63,955 bases of DNA. Origin: a virus. Location: positions 1-63,955 of the IMG/VR virus record IMGVR_UViG_3300048011_000824; one strand, 5' to 3'. This document shows positions 26,178 through 35,545 of the stretch, piece after piece; the first letter of the stretch is position 1; the number at the start of each line of letters is the position of its first letter. The position numbers and the translations under genes are program-made. The notes under the pieces are model-generated. The model was not told where the DNA came from and did not search any database. It saw only the letters and a program-made list of their open reading frames with translations.

Positions 26178-27553
26178 CAGATTTTATAAAACTATTCAAC
26201 GATCAGCTGGCAGACAAAGCTACTCCTACATTTTGTGCATTGCCTTGGATACACCTGGCAACACGTCCCAATGGCGACATGCGACTGTGTTGCAGTGCTA
26301 ATGCCAGTGGCGCAGGCACAGATCACACAGTTGGTATTGTAAAAACAGATGCAGGACAACACCTAAACTTTGCAAAAAGTTCTCCTATGGAAGCATGGAA
26401 CAGTGAGTACATGCGCAGCGTAAGACGCACCATGATGGATGGAAAAATACCTGCCAGTTGCACAAAGTGTTTTGAAGAAGAGTCAAAAGGTGTTGTGAGC
26501 AAACGTGTATGGGAAACCGGCACATGGATGGAACGTGGGCTCGAAGTAGAAGAGTTGCTTAACAATACTAAACCAGACGGCAGGTACAAAAACGAATTGC
26601 AGTACTTGGACTTGCGCCTTGGACACACTTGCAATATCAAATGTGTAATGTGCTCGCCGCATGACAGCAGCAAATGGGTAAAAGATTGGAAAGTTCTTGA
26701 GCCACAATTGGAAGACCCTGAAGTCAAGCGTCAAATGCAATGGGACAAATCAGAGTTCAACAACAAGTGGCACGAAGAAGAAATCTTCTGGCACGACCTG
26801 TACAAACAAATACCCAACTTGCGCGAAGTATATTTTGCAGGCGGCGAGCCTCTAATGATCAAAGAGCACAAAAAGTTTATAGAAGAAATCATCCGTCAAG
26901 GATACAACACACGCATACGTTTGCGCTACAACACAAACGGCATACTTGTTGATCAAGAACTCATCGAGCTGTGGAAACATTTTGAACTTGTAAAAGTTGG
27001 TGTTAGTATGGACGGCTTTGGTGACCGTAATGCTTACATAAGATATCCTACAGATTGGGAAACAGTAGAACGCAATTTGCACATGCTGGATAATACTCCT
27101 GACAATATCCGTCCTAGCATTGCTACTGCTATACAAATTTTTAACATCAAACATTTGCCAGACTTTGCACACTGGAAAATCAGCAGTAATTTTAGAAAAG
27201 TAAACACAGAACTAATCAAAAACATAACAGCAGGCGGCGGCATTTTCAACATGCACTTGTTGTATATTCCTACGTTTATGAGTATACAAATATTGCCCAA
27301 AGAAGACAAACAAGAAATTAGAGAATTGTTTGGAAGATTCAAAGGGTATCTGTACGACCACTACACACAAGACGACAACTTTTGGAAACACAATCCTTAT
27401 GGATGGAGACGCTGGGAAGCTATATTAAATCACATGGATGCAGAAGACAAAAGTAGTTTGCTGCCAGGCTTCAAAGAATATGTAACAAAGTTGGATGCTA
27501 TTAGAGGAGTAAGTGCCAAGGATGTATTTCCTGAGCTAGCACATTTATTATGA
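26174..27553 (+). CDS. Radical SAM protein, class A
   Basis: 459 residues. The N-terminal Cys domain has FCALPWIHLATRPNG (C21), CC at 39-40 and CTKC at 96-99. The rSAM motif CNIKCVMC is at 153-160 and GGEP at 223-226, followed by RYNTNGILV and VGVSMDGFGDRNAYIRYP. The C-terminal tail is SAKDVFPELAHLL. It is closest to the gene at 46292, sharing the SANAS-type segment after the CC pair and the SPHDSS segment after the rSAM motif. It overlaps the methyltransferase and the next rSAM gene by 4 nt each, so three enzymes are translated as a block. Confidence 0.87.
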   Translation: MTDFIKLFNDQLADKATPTFCALPWIHLATRPNGDMRLCCSANASGAGTDHTVGIVKTDAGQHLNFAKSSPMEAWNSEYMRSVRRTMMDGKIPASCTKCFEEESKGVVSKRVWETGTWMERGLEVEELLNNTKPDGRYKNELQYLDLRLGHTCNIKCVMCSPHDSSKWVKDWKVLEPQLEDPEVKRQMQWDKSEFNNKWHEEEIFWHDLYKQIPNLREVYFAGGEPLMIKEHKKFIEEIIRQGYNTRIRLRYNTNGILVDQELIELWKHFELVKVGVSMDGFGDRNAYIRYPTDWETVERNLHMLDNTPDNIRPSIATAIQIFNIKHLPDFAHWKISSNFRKVNTELIKNITAGGGIFNMHLLYIPTFMSIQILPKEDKQEIRELFGRFKGYLYDHYTQDDNFWKHNPYGWRRWEAILNHMDAEDKSSLLPGFKEYVTKLDAIRGVSAKDVFPELAHLL

Positions 27554-28467
27554 TCAGCAGCATTAAAAATTTGTCCACAGAGTTAAGCATAGAGTTAGAA
27601 CTAGGAAACGTTTGTAACTTTAAATGCAGCTATTGTTTTCCAGGAGCAAATACTGGAGATAAATTGTGGCCAAATGTTGATAGATTATCCACTGCACTAA
27701 TAAGATATTTACAAACTCACAACAGAAAAACACGACTGTACCTTGTAGGCGGAGAAACAACGCTGTGGAAAGACCTTCCTGAATTTTGCAAAACAATCAA
27801 ACAACAACACGATGTAATTATTACGATTAGTACAAATGCAAGCAAAAGTTTAAGATGGTGGGATCAATATGGAGATTGTTTTGATGCAGTGCATATTAGC
27901 TTGCATGTAGAAGAATCAAATGTTGACCATATTATAAAAGTTGCCGATTTGTTGTATGAAAAAGAAATTGAAACAAACGTTGATGTACTGATATCTCCTG
28001 ATAATTTTGATGAATGTGTTAAACTAGTAGAACTTGTGCACAACAGCAAAAACAAATTTCCAGTTATTGCCAAAACAGTGTTGATCAACGGCAAACACAA
28101 TTACACAGATACGCAGTTGGAATATATGAATGAGCCTATAAAACGTATTCCCAACATGCAATGGTATGATAAAGTTAGAAGAAAGCCCCGTACAACAGTG
28201 CTGCTCGACGACGATACAATAGTATACAATGACAATTATTTTGCTTTAAACAATTTGAATTACTTCAAAGATTGGATGTGCCATCTTGGTGTTGATATTG
28301 CTAGAATCGACCATGCCGGTAATGTAAAAGGAAACTGCGGACAAATGGTAAATCAAAACATTTATACAGATGATAGATTTAAAATTCAACCAGTTGTATG
28401 CGAACAAGAAATTTGCAATTGCAGTGGAGAAATGTGTGTTACCAAATGGAGAATAGATGGAGTTTGA
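27550..28467 (+). CDS. Radical SAM protein, class B (C-terminal SPASM-like)
   Basis: 305 residues. CNFKCSYC is at 22-29. The usual GGEP is GGET at 67-70, a substitution also tolerated in other rSAM proteins. The C-terminal Cys set DWMCHLG, then GNVKGNCGQ, then CEQEICNCSGEMCVTKW, can hold one auxiliary cluster. It is a paralogue of 15743 and 33411. It begins 4 nt before the end of the class A gene and ends 11 nt into the class C gene, so classes A, B and C are encoded in a row as three consecutive overlapping genes. Confidence 0.82.
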   Translation: MISSIKNLSTELSIELELGNVCNFKCSYCFPGANTGDKLWPNVDRLSTALIRYLQTHNRKTRLYLVGGETTLWKDLPEFCKTIKQQHDVIITISTNASKSLRWWDQYGDCFDAVHISLHVEESNVDHIIKVADLLYEKEIETNVDVLISPDNFDECVKLVELVHNSKNKFPVIAKTVLINGKHNYTDTQLEYMNEPIKRIPNMQWYDKVRRKPRTTVLLDDDTIVYNDNYFALNNLNYFKDWMCHLGVDIARIDHAGNVKGNCGQMVNQNIYTDDRFKIQPVVCEQEICNCSGEMCVTKWRIDGV

Positions 28468-29491
28468 TATACTATATCCAACTGAACCAGGTGCAATGCA
28501 AATTGCTTGGGAAAGTACATTAAAGTGCAATCTCGATTGTGCATATTGTGGCGACGGCCATGACAACACAACAGAACATCCTCCGTTGTCAGAATGTCTA
28601 AATACTGTAGATTTTATATTTGAGTATGTCCGTAGAAAAGGCGTCAAACAAGCAAATTTAAATATTCAAGGCGGCGAGAGTTTATTCCACCCTAATATTA
28701 TGAATATTTTAAAATATCTCAAAGACAAAAAATCAAACTTTGATTTTTATATGGGAATTGCATTTATAACAAATGCAGTAGTGGGTAAAAACCTATGGAA
28801 ACGCATATGCGAGTATGTGGATTTTTTTACTATTAGTTTTCATGCTGAAAGCACACCCAAGCAGCAACAAATGGTTAAGAATAATATTTTGCATTGTGCT
28901 GAACGTAACAAAAACTTTCACGTGGCAATTATGATGCATCCACGCCACTGGGACACATGTATACAAATGATCGAATGGTGTAAATCCAACAACATCGATT
29001 ACGTTGCAAGACAAATTGATCATCACTGGCTTGATATGCGATGGAACTACAATGCTGAACAAAGTGAATACTTGCTTGGCAGAAAGGTCACAACAAAAGA
29101 CAAAATAGCACATGCGTTTGTTAAAGGATTAAATCTAAGTGCAACAGGTAGAAGTTGTTGCAGCAAAAGAGAACTGTGCGCCAGCGGCTGCAAAACAGAC
29201 TACGTAAAAAACAATTTCAAAGGATGGCATTGCAGTGTTGCAGATTACTTTTTGTATATTAGACAAACAACTGGCGAAGTTTTCACCAACAAAGACTGCA
29301 AAATGAATTACAACAATGAAGTTGGGCCAATTGGTTATCTAAATGATACAGATGCTATATACAACTCTATGCACAGCAACGGAATTGTGTGTAAAAAAAG
29401 CAGTTGTTGGTGTGGACTGTGTGCACCCAAAGCCAAAGAGCTTGACAAATTTAATGCCATGATGGAAGATTTAAACAATCAAAGTCTGTAG
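28457..29491 (+). CDS. Radical SAM protein, class C
   Basis: 344 residues. CNLDCAYC is at 24-31 and GGES at 72-75. IMMHPRHWDTCIQM marks the class B/C core. The C-terminal part has CCSKRELCASGC, GWHC, a Cys after NKDC, and CWCGLCAPKAK, giving at least eight Cys for auxiliary clusters. Paralogues are 32368 and 48755. It is the last gene of the plus-strand operon, and its end overlaps the opposite-strand gene by 41 bp. The activity is that of an rSAM/SPASM enzyme with unknown substrate. Confidence 0.83.
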   Translation: MEFDILYPTEPGAMQIAWESTLKCNLDCAYCGDGHDNTTEHPPLSECLNTVDFIFEYVRRKGVKQANLNIQGGESLFHPNIMNILKYLKDKKSNFDFYMGIAFITNAVVGKNLWKRICEYVDFFTISFHAESTPKQQQMVKNNILHCAERNKNFHVAIMMHPRHWDTCIQMIEWCKSNNIDYVARQIDHHWLDMRWNYNAEQSEYLLGRKVTTKDKIAHAFVKGLNLSATGRSCCSKRELCASGCKTDYVKNNFKGWHCSVADYFLYIRQTTGEVFTNKDCKMNYNNEVGPIGYLNDTDAIYNSMHSNGIVCKKSSCWCGLCAPKAKELDKFNAMMEDLNNQSL

Positions 29492-30599
29492 TTTGTAAAT
29501 TTTCTACAAGTCCGTATTCAATCCTCCAGGGCGTTATTCCTTCAGCAGCCCGTTGGTCAAATATAATTGTTGCAGTAGGAACAGTGTCTTTTAAAAGATT
29601 TATAAGAAGATTTTCTTGTTGTACTCTATAATACAAACTATACATCATAGCAGTACCTTCGTAGCAAAATATATTGCTCATATCAATTATCAATCCTTCG
29701 GGATTTTCTTTTGGAATATTTGCAACAAATTCTTGTGGGTTGTTTATTGGATCGCACAAAACTCCTCCTCCGACACTCTCTAATGCTTTAGGATTATAGT
29801 CGTAGTATATTTTATGTGCACTTGGGCTACGCAAATCAGCAGCATGTTTATTAGCAGGCGTTACAAGTGTGTGTATTGGAGTGTTGTACGGTCTTGGGTA
29901 ATTAACAGCATCGCCTGTTGCAGTATCGTGTACGTGTGTTGTAAGGCAATAATTATATTTTTGATATACATAGCTAGTTGTTTCGCCTTTTGTATATAGA
30001 TAAAATTTTCCATCACGCACATTGGTGTTATAAGTTTCGATACGTATATGATTGTTGAGAAATGCACTTATGAGATTCCATCCAGGTAGTTTATGAGCAA
30101 ATGTTTTTTCAATGTCCCCTGGCGCAATCCAAGATGGCAAATAATCATCGTGTATATTATTGTACGAACGAATTGGGTTGTATTGTATATGACTTGAAAA
30201 CGGTTGTTCGTTTCCAAATTTAGGACACCCTAGTTTAACAAATGTTGTTAAATTGATGCTAAAACATTGCGGGTGCAAGCCATAATATGCATCACTACCG
30301 TCGAGGATATGTCCTATCAAATGGTATTCGTTAGGGTGATTATCAAAAAATGTTGATCCGTTGATAAACTCTGTGCCGGCACTTATTACAACGGCATATT
30401 TGTAGTTTTTACTTGCATACTGTAATAGCAAATCAACGCTTTTGTGTTCTAGTACATCGTAGCCCATGCCAGTAAGATTGCTAATTGTATAATCTGCACG
30501 ATTTATAACCAGCTGGCGATCGTGTGTATACTTGTCAATATCATTTACAATGCACACACATGTTGTGTTACTTTCAAACTTGGCTTGATATATGTTCAT
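29451..30599 (-). CDS. Unknown protein with GT-like N-terminal half
   Basis: 382 residues. The first half has KYAVVISAGTEFINGSTFFD and YYGLHPQCFSINLTTFVKLG, which read like the acceptor and donor strands of a GT-A-like fold without a clear DxD. The second half has GLIIDMSNIFCYEGTAMMYS and TATIIFDQRAA, which resemble the last strands of a Rossmann methyltransferase-like domain. It may be a two-domain enzyme. It overlaps the preceding oxygenase gene on the same strand by 26 nt, suggesting coupling. I do not recognise an established family and assign no activity. Confidence 0.42.
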   Translation of the reverse strand: MNIYQAKFESNTTCVCIVNDIDKYTHDRQLVINRADYTISNLTGMGYDVLEHKSVDLLLQYASKNYKYAVVISAGTEFINGSTFFDNHPNEYHLIGHILDGSDAYYGLHPQCFSINLTTFVKLGCPKFGNEQPFSSHIQYNPIRSYNNIHDDYLPSWIAPGDIEKTFAHKLPGWNLISAFLNNHIRIETYNTNVRDGKFYLYTKGETTSYVYQKYNYCLTTHVHDTATGDAVNYPRPYNTPIHTLVTPANKHAADLRSPSAHKIYYDYNPKALESVGGGVLCDPINNPQEFVANIPKENPEGLIIDMSNIFCYEGTAMMYSLYYRVQQENLLINLLKDTVPTATIIFDQRAAEGITPWRIEYGLVENLQTTDFDCLNLPSWH

Positions 30600-31320
30600 G
30601 CTGTTGTTTGTAACTTTCTACAATAAGTTTCATAAATTCTTGTTTACGACTGCCCAAGTAACAATGTGCAATTATATGCAATCTGTCTTTGTTGCTGTTG
30701 TTGACTACACTATGATCATTGAAAATATTTACAAGAAACATTTTTCCGTTGCTAAATGGAACACATCCTTGATCTTTCAATGTCATGTGACACTCGCTAG
30801 GATGATCAACAGCAATATTAACAGGCAACGGCCAGTTAAAAATATTTTCTTCAGTTATCATTGGCGTGTAATCGTTGTGAGGTGAAATCCATCCGCCGGC
30901 TTCTAGTTTCATAAATCTAATTCTTGCATAACGTTCTGCTGGAAATGTTTCGTTAAAAAAAGATTTTATGCTGGCGGTTTTATTTCCTAGTTCGGTCCAA
31001 CTGTAATCAGGTTCTTTTCCTTGCACATAAGTGCGCCAGTCATTTGTTTTGTCAGTACCTAATCCGTGTAATGCACAGCTCTCCCATCCTTGATGAGTGC
31101 CTTCGCCTGATGATTCGTCTCTATGAGGAACATAATATTCTTTGGCTGCTGTTGCATCTTGCTGCCAATCTTCTACGTCAAACTTGCAATTCAGTTCTAC
31201 CCAGTGATACCCGTTTCCAGTTAGTATCCATTTTACTTGACTTTCAATATCGTAATCCGGAAGTGGCTTTAATACAACAGGAGTGTCTTTGTGTGCATTA
31301 TAAAAGTCTAAATGATCCAT
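30574..31320 (-). CDS. 2-oxoglutarate/Fe(II) oxygenase, Asp/Asn hydroxylase-like
   Basis: 248 residues. RIRFMKLEAGGWISPHNDYT supplies the HxD iron ligands (His-Asn-Asp), and NDHSVVNNSNKDRLHIIAHC the distal His and the Arg for 2-oxoglutarate. The spacing and beta-rich pattern fit the aspartyl/asparaginyl beta-hydroxylase-like cupin family. The N-terminal about 110 residues are an additional segment with many Trp. The start has a perfect TATAAATA 4 nt upstream and no ribosome site, so it would be leaderless. It is first in a two-gene minus-strand unit. Such enzymes hydroxylate proteins or small molecules. Confidence 0.78.
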   Translation of the reverse strand: MDHLDFYNAHKDTPVVLKPLPDYDIESQVKWILTGNGYHWVELNCKFDVEDWQQDATAAKEYYVPHRDESSGEGTHQGWESCALHGLGTDKTNDWRTYVQGKEPDYSWTELGNKTASIKSFFNETFPAERYARIRFMKLEAGGWISPHNDYTPMITEENIFNWPLPVNIAVDHPSECHMTLKDQGCVPFSNGKMFLVNIFNDHSVVNNSNKDRLHIIAHCYLGSRKQEFMKLIVESYKQQHEHISSQV

Positions 31321-31324
31321 ATGG

Positions 31325-31332
31325 TATTTATA
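31325..31332 (-). promoter_or_regulatory. T4-late-type TATAAATA at leaderless position
   Basis: Plus-strand TATTTATA, so perfect TATAAATA on the minus strand, exactly 4 nt before the ATG at 31320. T4 late transcripts begin about 6 nt after the word, so the mRNA would start at or inside the start codon. Confidence 0.6.
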
Positions 31333-31346
31333 TCATTAACTGCGCA

Positions 31347-31354
31347 CATAAATA
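31347..31354 (+). promoter_or_regulatory. Late-type CATAAATA at leaderless position
   Basis: CATAAATA (one difference from consensus), then 4 nt, then the GTG start at 31359. Together with the divergent minus-strand TATAAATA it makes a 38-bp two-way control region. No ribosome-binding site is visible on either side. Confidence 0.5.
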
Positions 31355-31358
31355 AAAA

Positions 31359-32387
31359 GTGTTTAGTTTTGATCAATTACAAAGTGTACATATAGAAATT
31401 ACCAATCGCTGCCAAGCAAAGTGTCCAATGTGCAGCAGGAATCATCACGGTGGATTGACTAATCCGTTGCTCAAAGAATCAGATTGGATTATTGCAGATT
31501 TTAAAAGAATCTTCACGCCTAGAGTAAAAAAACAAATTGATAAAGTAACATTTTGTGGAAATTTTGGCGACCCTTTGCTAAACTTTCATTTTGTACAAAT
31601 GCTTGACCATATAAAAGATGACAACATCTACGTTGACATACACACAAACGGCAGTTTGCGTAATAGAGATTTTTGGAAAACTTTACCAAAGCATTTGCCA
31701 GCAGAGCATAAAGTAGTATTTGCAATAGATGGCTTGGCCGATACTCACAGCAGATATAGAATAAACACTGACTTTGACAAAATAATCAACAATGCAAGAA
31801 CTTTCATTAATGCAGGCGGCACTGCTGAATGGAGTATGATACGCTTTGCACACAATGCTCATCAAGTTGATGCAGCAAAAGCAGTATCCGAATATTACAA
31901 GTTTAAATATTTTACTGTAAAAAACAGCAGTAGATTTGCATTAGGAAATACATTTGATGTGTTGGATAACTCTGGCAATGTAGTAGATACACTTGAGCCG
32001 CATGTACCCGAGCCCGAAATTGATATTGAAAAAATACCTGCAATAATAGAGCAGAGTGTGATTGATTGCTGGGCTAAGAAACAAAACGAAGTATACATTG
32101 ACGCACACCTAGATTTAATGCCTTGCTGTTTTTTAGCAAGTATTCCTTATAACTATTTTACTAGTAGTGATAAATTTTCTAATACAAAAAACTCAATTCG
32201 AGAACAGTATAAAAATCTAATCAAAGAGTTAGGAAACACTAGTATGCACAATTATTCAATTGAACAAATACTAAGTCGTCCTAGTTATTCTCAAGTTTGG
32301 ACAAAATACTGGACTACGCAGAAATTAATCACTTGTGCAAGAACCTGCGGCAATATAGTTAAAACACCTAGTCAACAATATTCTTAA
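31359..32387 (+). CDS. Radical SAM protein, class D
   Basis: 342 residues from a GTG; an in-frame stop lies just upstream, so no longer start is possible. CQAKCPMC is at 18-25, followed by SRNHHGG. The place of GGEP is taken by CGNFGDP at about 66-72. A C-terminal set of Cys (IDCWAKKQNEVYIDAHLDL then PCCF, and CARTCGN at the end) is SPASM-like. Paralogues are 45201, 47694, 56072 and 57747. It is a single-gene unit, leaderless, and overlaps the opposite class C gene by 20 bp. Confidence 0.82.
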   Translation: MFSFDQLQSVHIEITNRCQAKCPMCSRNHHGGLTNPLLKESDWIIADFKRIFTPRVKKQIDKVTFCGNFGDPLLNFHFVQMLDHIKDDNIYVDIHTNGSLRNRDFWKTLPKHLPAEHKVVFAIDGLADTHSRYRINTDFDKIINNARTFINAGGTAEWSMIRFAHNAHQVDAAKAVSEYYKFKYFTVKNSSRFALGNTFDVLDNSGNVVDTLEPHVPEPEIDIEKIPAIIEQSVIDCWAKKQNEVYIDAHLDLMPCCFLASIPYNYFTSSDKFSNTKNSIREQYKNLIKELGNTSMHNYSIEQILSRPSYSQVWTKYWTTQKLITCARTCGNIVKTPSQQYS

Positions 32388-33420
32388 ACATAGCTAGTGT
32401 TTTTGCTTTAGGCACACACATTCCGCAACCACAACGTTGATTAGGACAACGTATTATAGCATTTCTATTTTCGTATGCATATGTTAGTATACCTTCTGTA
32501 TTATTCAAGTTGCCAATTGCTCCAACTCTGTCGCTAAATGTTGCTTTGCATGTTTGATGGTGGTACACTTTTCCTGTATGTTCGTCGATGTGCAAGAAGT
32601 AATTGTTTACTGCACAATACCAGTCTTTGAAATTGGTGTTTACAGCTTCAACTTTGTTCCAGCAACCATTGCAACTGCCTTCAATACTTCTAGCACCGCA
32701 ACACCCTCTTGGCAATTCGTGTCCTCCTGCAATTTTTTCAGCTAAATCCAATGGTAATCCCTTTTGCTTCAAGTACCATTGTTGCTGTTGTACAGTGTAT
32801 TCGTGACTGGTTCTACGCTGACTGCCATCTGTGTCTGTAAACCAGTTGGTAAATCCAATGTTTCCATCACCGATAATAGTAGGTTTGCTATCAATACCTA
32901 GTGATACAAGATGTTCGTGTACTTCTACACACTCATTCCAGTAGTCGACATGCATCATTACATTTACTGTAAGCCACATGCCTGCTTGTTTTACCAGTTC
33001 AGCATTGCGTATGGTGCGTTTTTTTAAAGTTTCGTGTGCTTCTGCGTGATAGCTGAGTGTAATGCCTACAAAATTTTCTTTGATAAAGTCAATATGTCGC
33101 TCAGGCCAAGTTCCGTTGCTGGTCATTCCAACTTGAAATTCAGTTTCGTTGTTGATTTTGGTAACCAGATTCCAAAATTCTGGATTAACTGTTGGTTCCC
33201 CGCCTGTAAACCCTATATTCGCATTTGGTTGATTGTATAAATTTGTGTAATCTTTGATAAAATTTAATGTGTGCTCTAAATTATGCTTTGCAGTTGGCGG
33301 ACTGTAAGTGTCATGTCTTGTGCTTTCGCAGTAAGTGCAATCAAAATTGCATCTACGTCCAATATCCCAAGTTACCATCATTGGCTCGGGCTTGGATAAT
33401 TTAATTGCATCTATTTCCAT
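32368..33420 (-). CDS. Radical SAM protein, class C
   Basis: 350 residues from the ATG at 33420, overlapping the upstream gene's end by 10 nt. CNFDCTYC is at 24-31 and GGEP at 73-76; VNVMMHVDYWNECVEVH marks the class. The tail has CCGARSIEGSCNGCW, WYCAVNNYF, TCKATFS and CPNQRCGCGMCVPKAK, giving enough Cys for two auxiliary clusters. Its best paralogue is 48755, which shares the ESTRHDTYSPP/SPERHNAYSPH block after the rSAM motif. It is the last gene of a five-gene minus-strand operon. Confidence 0.85.
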   Translation of the reverse strand: MEIDAIKLSKPEPMMVTWDIGRRCNFDCTYCESTRHDTYSPPTAKHNLEHTLNFIKDYTNLYNQPNANIGFTGGEPTVNPEFWNLVTKINNETEFQVGMTSNGTWPERHIDFIKENFVGITLSYHAEAHETLKKRTIRNAELVKQAGMWLTVNVMMHVDYWNECVEVHEHLVSLGIDSKPTIIGDGNIGFTNWFTDTDGSQRRTSHEYTVQQQQWYLKQKGLPLDLAEKIAGGHELPRGCCGARSIEGSCNGCWNKVEAVNTNFKDWYCAVNNYFLHIDEHTGKVYHHQTCKATFSDRVGAIGNLNNTEGILTYAYENRNAIIRCPNQRCGCGMCVPKAKTLAMFKNIVD

Positions 33421-34307
33421 TTTGTTATATTCACATCTGCTGCACAAGTACACCACTCTCTAGTGCAAATTATTGATTCGTCTGGCATTTCAAAACTGTC
33501 GTCGTATATGTTGCCCAAGCTCCCGCCTACTCTGCATGTAGCTCGATGCACTTCGCCGTCCCAATTGATCATAAGACTCTCTAACCCAGCATTGCAATTC
33601 CAGTCTTTGAACTTGTTTCTATGTTCTTTTATCAAATCGTTTGCATGTACAAGTTCAAAATCGTCTACTAGTGTGTTGGGTTTGGCAGTAGCATTGCATC
33701 TTAGTATCCAGTCTAGGTCTTGCCCGTTGTATTTTAAATCGTCAAACCAGTCGTGCTTTTCTGTCCATCGTATTCTTCTTATAGTAAATGGAATGTTAAA
33801 TCCTGTTAAACGACTGGCAGCTTCTTTCAACTCTTTTATATAGTCGTGATGTGCCATTAGTGCAATATGAAAGTCTTTTGGATGCGACAATGTTTCCGTG
33901 GCAGTTGCAAAGTCAATTATTGTTCTCAGTCTGCGTTTCCAATGTGGATCTTCAAAATGCAAACTAAACACAATATAGTTTACAGGTATACGTTCGTAAA
34001 ATTCCACAGTGCGTGTGCCATTTGTAGTAACACTCAGCCATTGTATTTTACTTCTTGCATAATCAAGCAATTTTTCAAAAGCAGGATGTACAGTAGGCTC
34101 TCCGCCAGTAAAACTTATTCTTGCATTTTTTAATTGTGCAAGTTTGTCAACAGTGTGCATTAATTTGTCTAGTCTAGTGTGCGGACTAAAATTGTCATGT
34201 ATTTCTGCAGGACAGTATGTACAGTCTAAATTACAACGCTTGCCCAAATTCCATTCTATTTTTACACTGTCTTTGTAGTGATTCCATCTGTTTTCTACTT
34301 TAAACAT
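33411..34307 (-). CDS. Radical SAM protein, class B (C-terminal SPASM-like)
   Basis: 298 residues. CNLDCTYC is at 25-32 and GGEP at 68-71. The C-terminal Cys pattern DWNCNAG, then GEVHRATCRVG, then CTREWCTCAADVNITKW, is like 15743 and 27550. The block PAEIHDNFSPHTRLDKLMHT after the rSAM motif links it to class C as well. It overlaps the class A gene upstream by 13 nt and the class C gene downstream by 10 nt, so the A-B-C order seen at 26174-29491 is repeated here on the minus strand. Confidence 0.83.
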   Translation of the reverse strand: MFKVENRWNHYKDSVKIEWNLGKRCNLDCTYCPAEIHDNFSPHTRLDKLMHTVDKLAQLKNARISFTGGEPTVHPAFEKLLDYARSKIQWLSVTTNGTRTVEFYERIPVNYIVFSLHFEDPHWKRRLRTIIDFATATETLSHPKDFHIALMAHHDYIKELKEAASRLTGFNIPFTIRRIRWTEKHDWFDDLKYNGQDLDWILRCNATAKPNTLVDDFELVHANDLIKEHRNKFKDWNCNAGLESLMINWDGEVHRATCRVGGSLGNIYDDSFEMPDESIICTREWCTCAADVNITKWK

Positions 34308-35545
34308 ATCGATTCAAATGGTCCTTGTTTGCGACTTGCATCTAGCCTGTGATTAAATTCTAATGTTTGCGGCCATTTGTTGCTTAAATCACGTGCTTGT
34401 AAGAAGTTGATATTGTCTTGTATTTGTTGCAATGTCATAGGCAGCAATTGAGGATGCTGATCCATGCACTTCCACGTTTTAACATCAACCAACAGTTTTT
34501 TTAATTTACTTACAACGTCTTCTTTGTATTTAATCGGCAAGCATTGTGCACTTAGTACATTAGGATAATTTACTCTATGTGAATAAAATACAATGCCCAT
34601 TTTGTTTAAAAAGTAATCAATAATCTCTGGTAGCTGTACGATATTGCCTGCTTGTACAGTACATGCACCTACAACATAGTCCACATTAGGAAAACTTTTA
34701 AACACTTTGATGTTATCTTCTATTTCGCTGAACTTGCCGTTGCCTCGAATATACTCGTAGACATCGTGCAAGCCGTCTATGCTTACGTTTACGCTCACCT
34801 TTTTAAACTTGGGCCAGTAGTCGTGTATTGTTCTACCGCCTTTAATACCCGTCACTGTGCCGTTTGTAGCGTACTTTAATTCAATATTGTCGCCGTGGCG
34901 TGCAAGCATGTCTAATATTTTATAATGTGTAGGATCCATCAACGGCTCACCGCCTGCAAATTCTACTCTACGAAAGTAAGGCAATAGTTTTTCTAAGTTT
35001 TCCCAAAAGTCGTCCTTGTTTTCAAACAATCCAATGTACGGTGCTTTGGTTAGTCCAAGTTTTCTCACTGCATCTACAAGATAGTTGCCTTCGTCTTGAT
35101 AAAAACTTTCAACTTCTTCCCAGTCTTTCCATTGTGTACTATCCAACGGGTTGCACATACGACATTTTAAATTGCACAGGTTGTTTATTTTGATTTCTAT
35201 AGTTGGCAATTCAAACGGCATGGTAAAATCGTCTTGCAGACTATCCAGTGCATTAGGATACAAGTTAATACGTGACTCGGGGTAGCTATCTCGTATGTGA
35301 CGCTGTCTTAAACTTTCAACTCCTTGTGCTTCCAAGTCAAAGCAGGGTTTGCACACAGCTGGCTGTTCGTTGCTGAGTACTTGTCTGCGTACAGTACGCA
35401 TAGCATCGTTGTTCCATACTTCTTCTAGTGTTTGATTTTGTATAAATCCAATAGGTTGGCTACGGCAGCATACTTTAATTGCTCCGTCTTCTCGTGTAGC
35501 AAGTCCTGTAAACGGGTGCATACAAAAAGTTTTACTTGAGTGCAT
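34295..35545 (-). CDS. Radical SAM protein, class A
   Basis: 416 residues, start at the ATG (35545) that gives the class A N-terminus TFCMHPFTGLATREDG. C8, CC at 26-27 and CKPC at 65-68 make the N-terminal Cys domain. The rSAM motif CNLKCRMC is at 124-131 and GGEP at 198-201; VNVSIDGLHDVYEYIRGNG follows. It has PF instead of PW and lacks the FPE tail, ending instead RKQGPFESICLK. The start overlaps the QueC-like gene by 14 nt, so the PP-loop enzyme and this rSAM enzyme are coupled. Confidence 0.86.
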   Translation of the reverse strand: MHSSKTFCMHPFTGLATREDGAIKVCCRSQPIGFIQNQTLEEVWNNDAMRTVRRQVLSNEQPAVCKPCFDLEAQGVESLRQRHIRDSYPESRINLYPNALDSLQDDFTMPFELPTIEIKINNLCNLKCRMCNPLDSTQWKDWEEVESFYQDEGNYLVDAVRKLGLTKAPYIGLFENKDDFWENLEKLLPYFRRVEFAGGEPLMDPTHYKILDMLARHGDNIELKYATNGTVTGIKGGRTIHDYWPKFKKVSVNVSIDGLHDVYEYIRGNGKFSEIEDNIKVFKSFPNVDYVVGACTVQAGNIVQLPEIIDYFLNKMGIVFYSHRVNYPNVLSAQCLPIKYKEDVVSKLKKLLVDVKTWKCMDQHPQLLPMTLQQIQDNINFLQARDLSNKWPQTLEFNHRLDASRKQGPFESICLK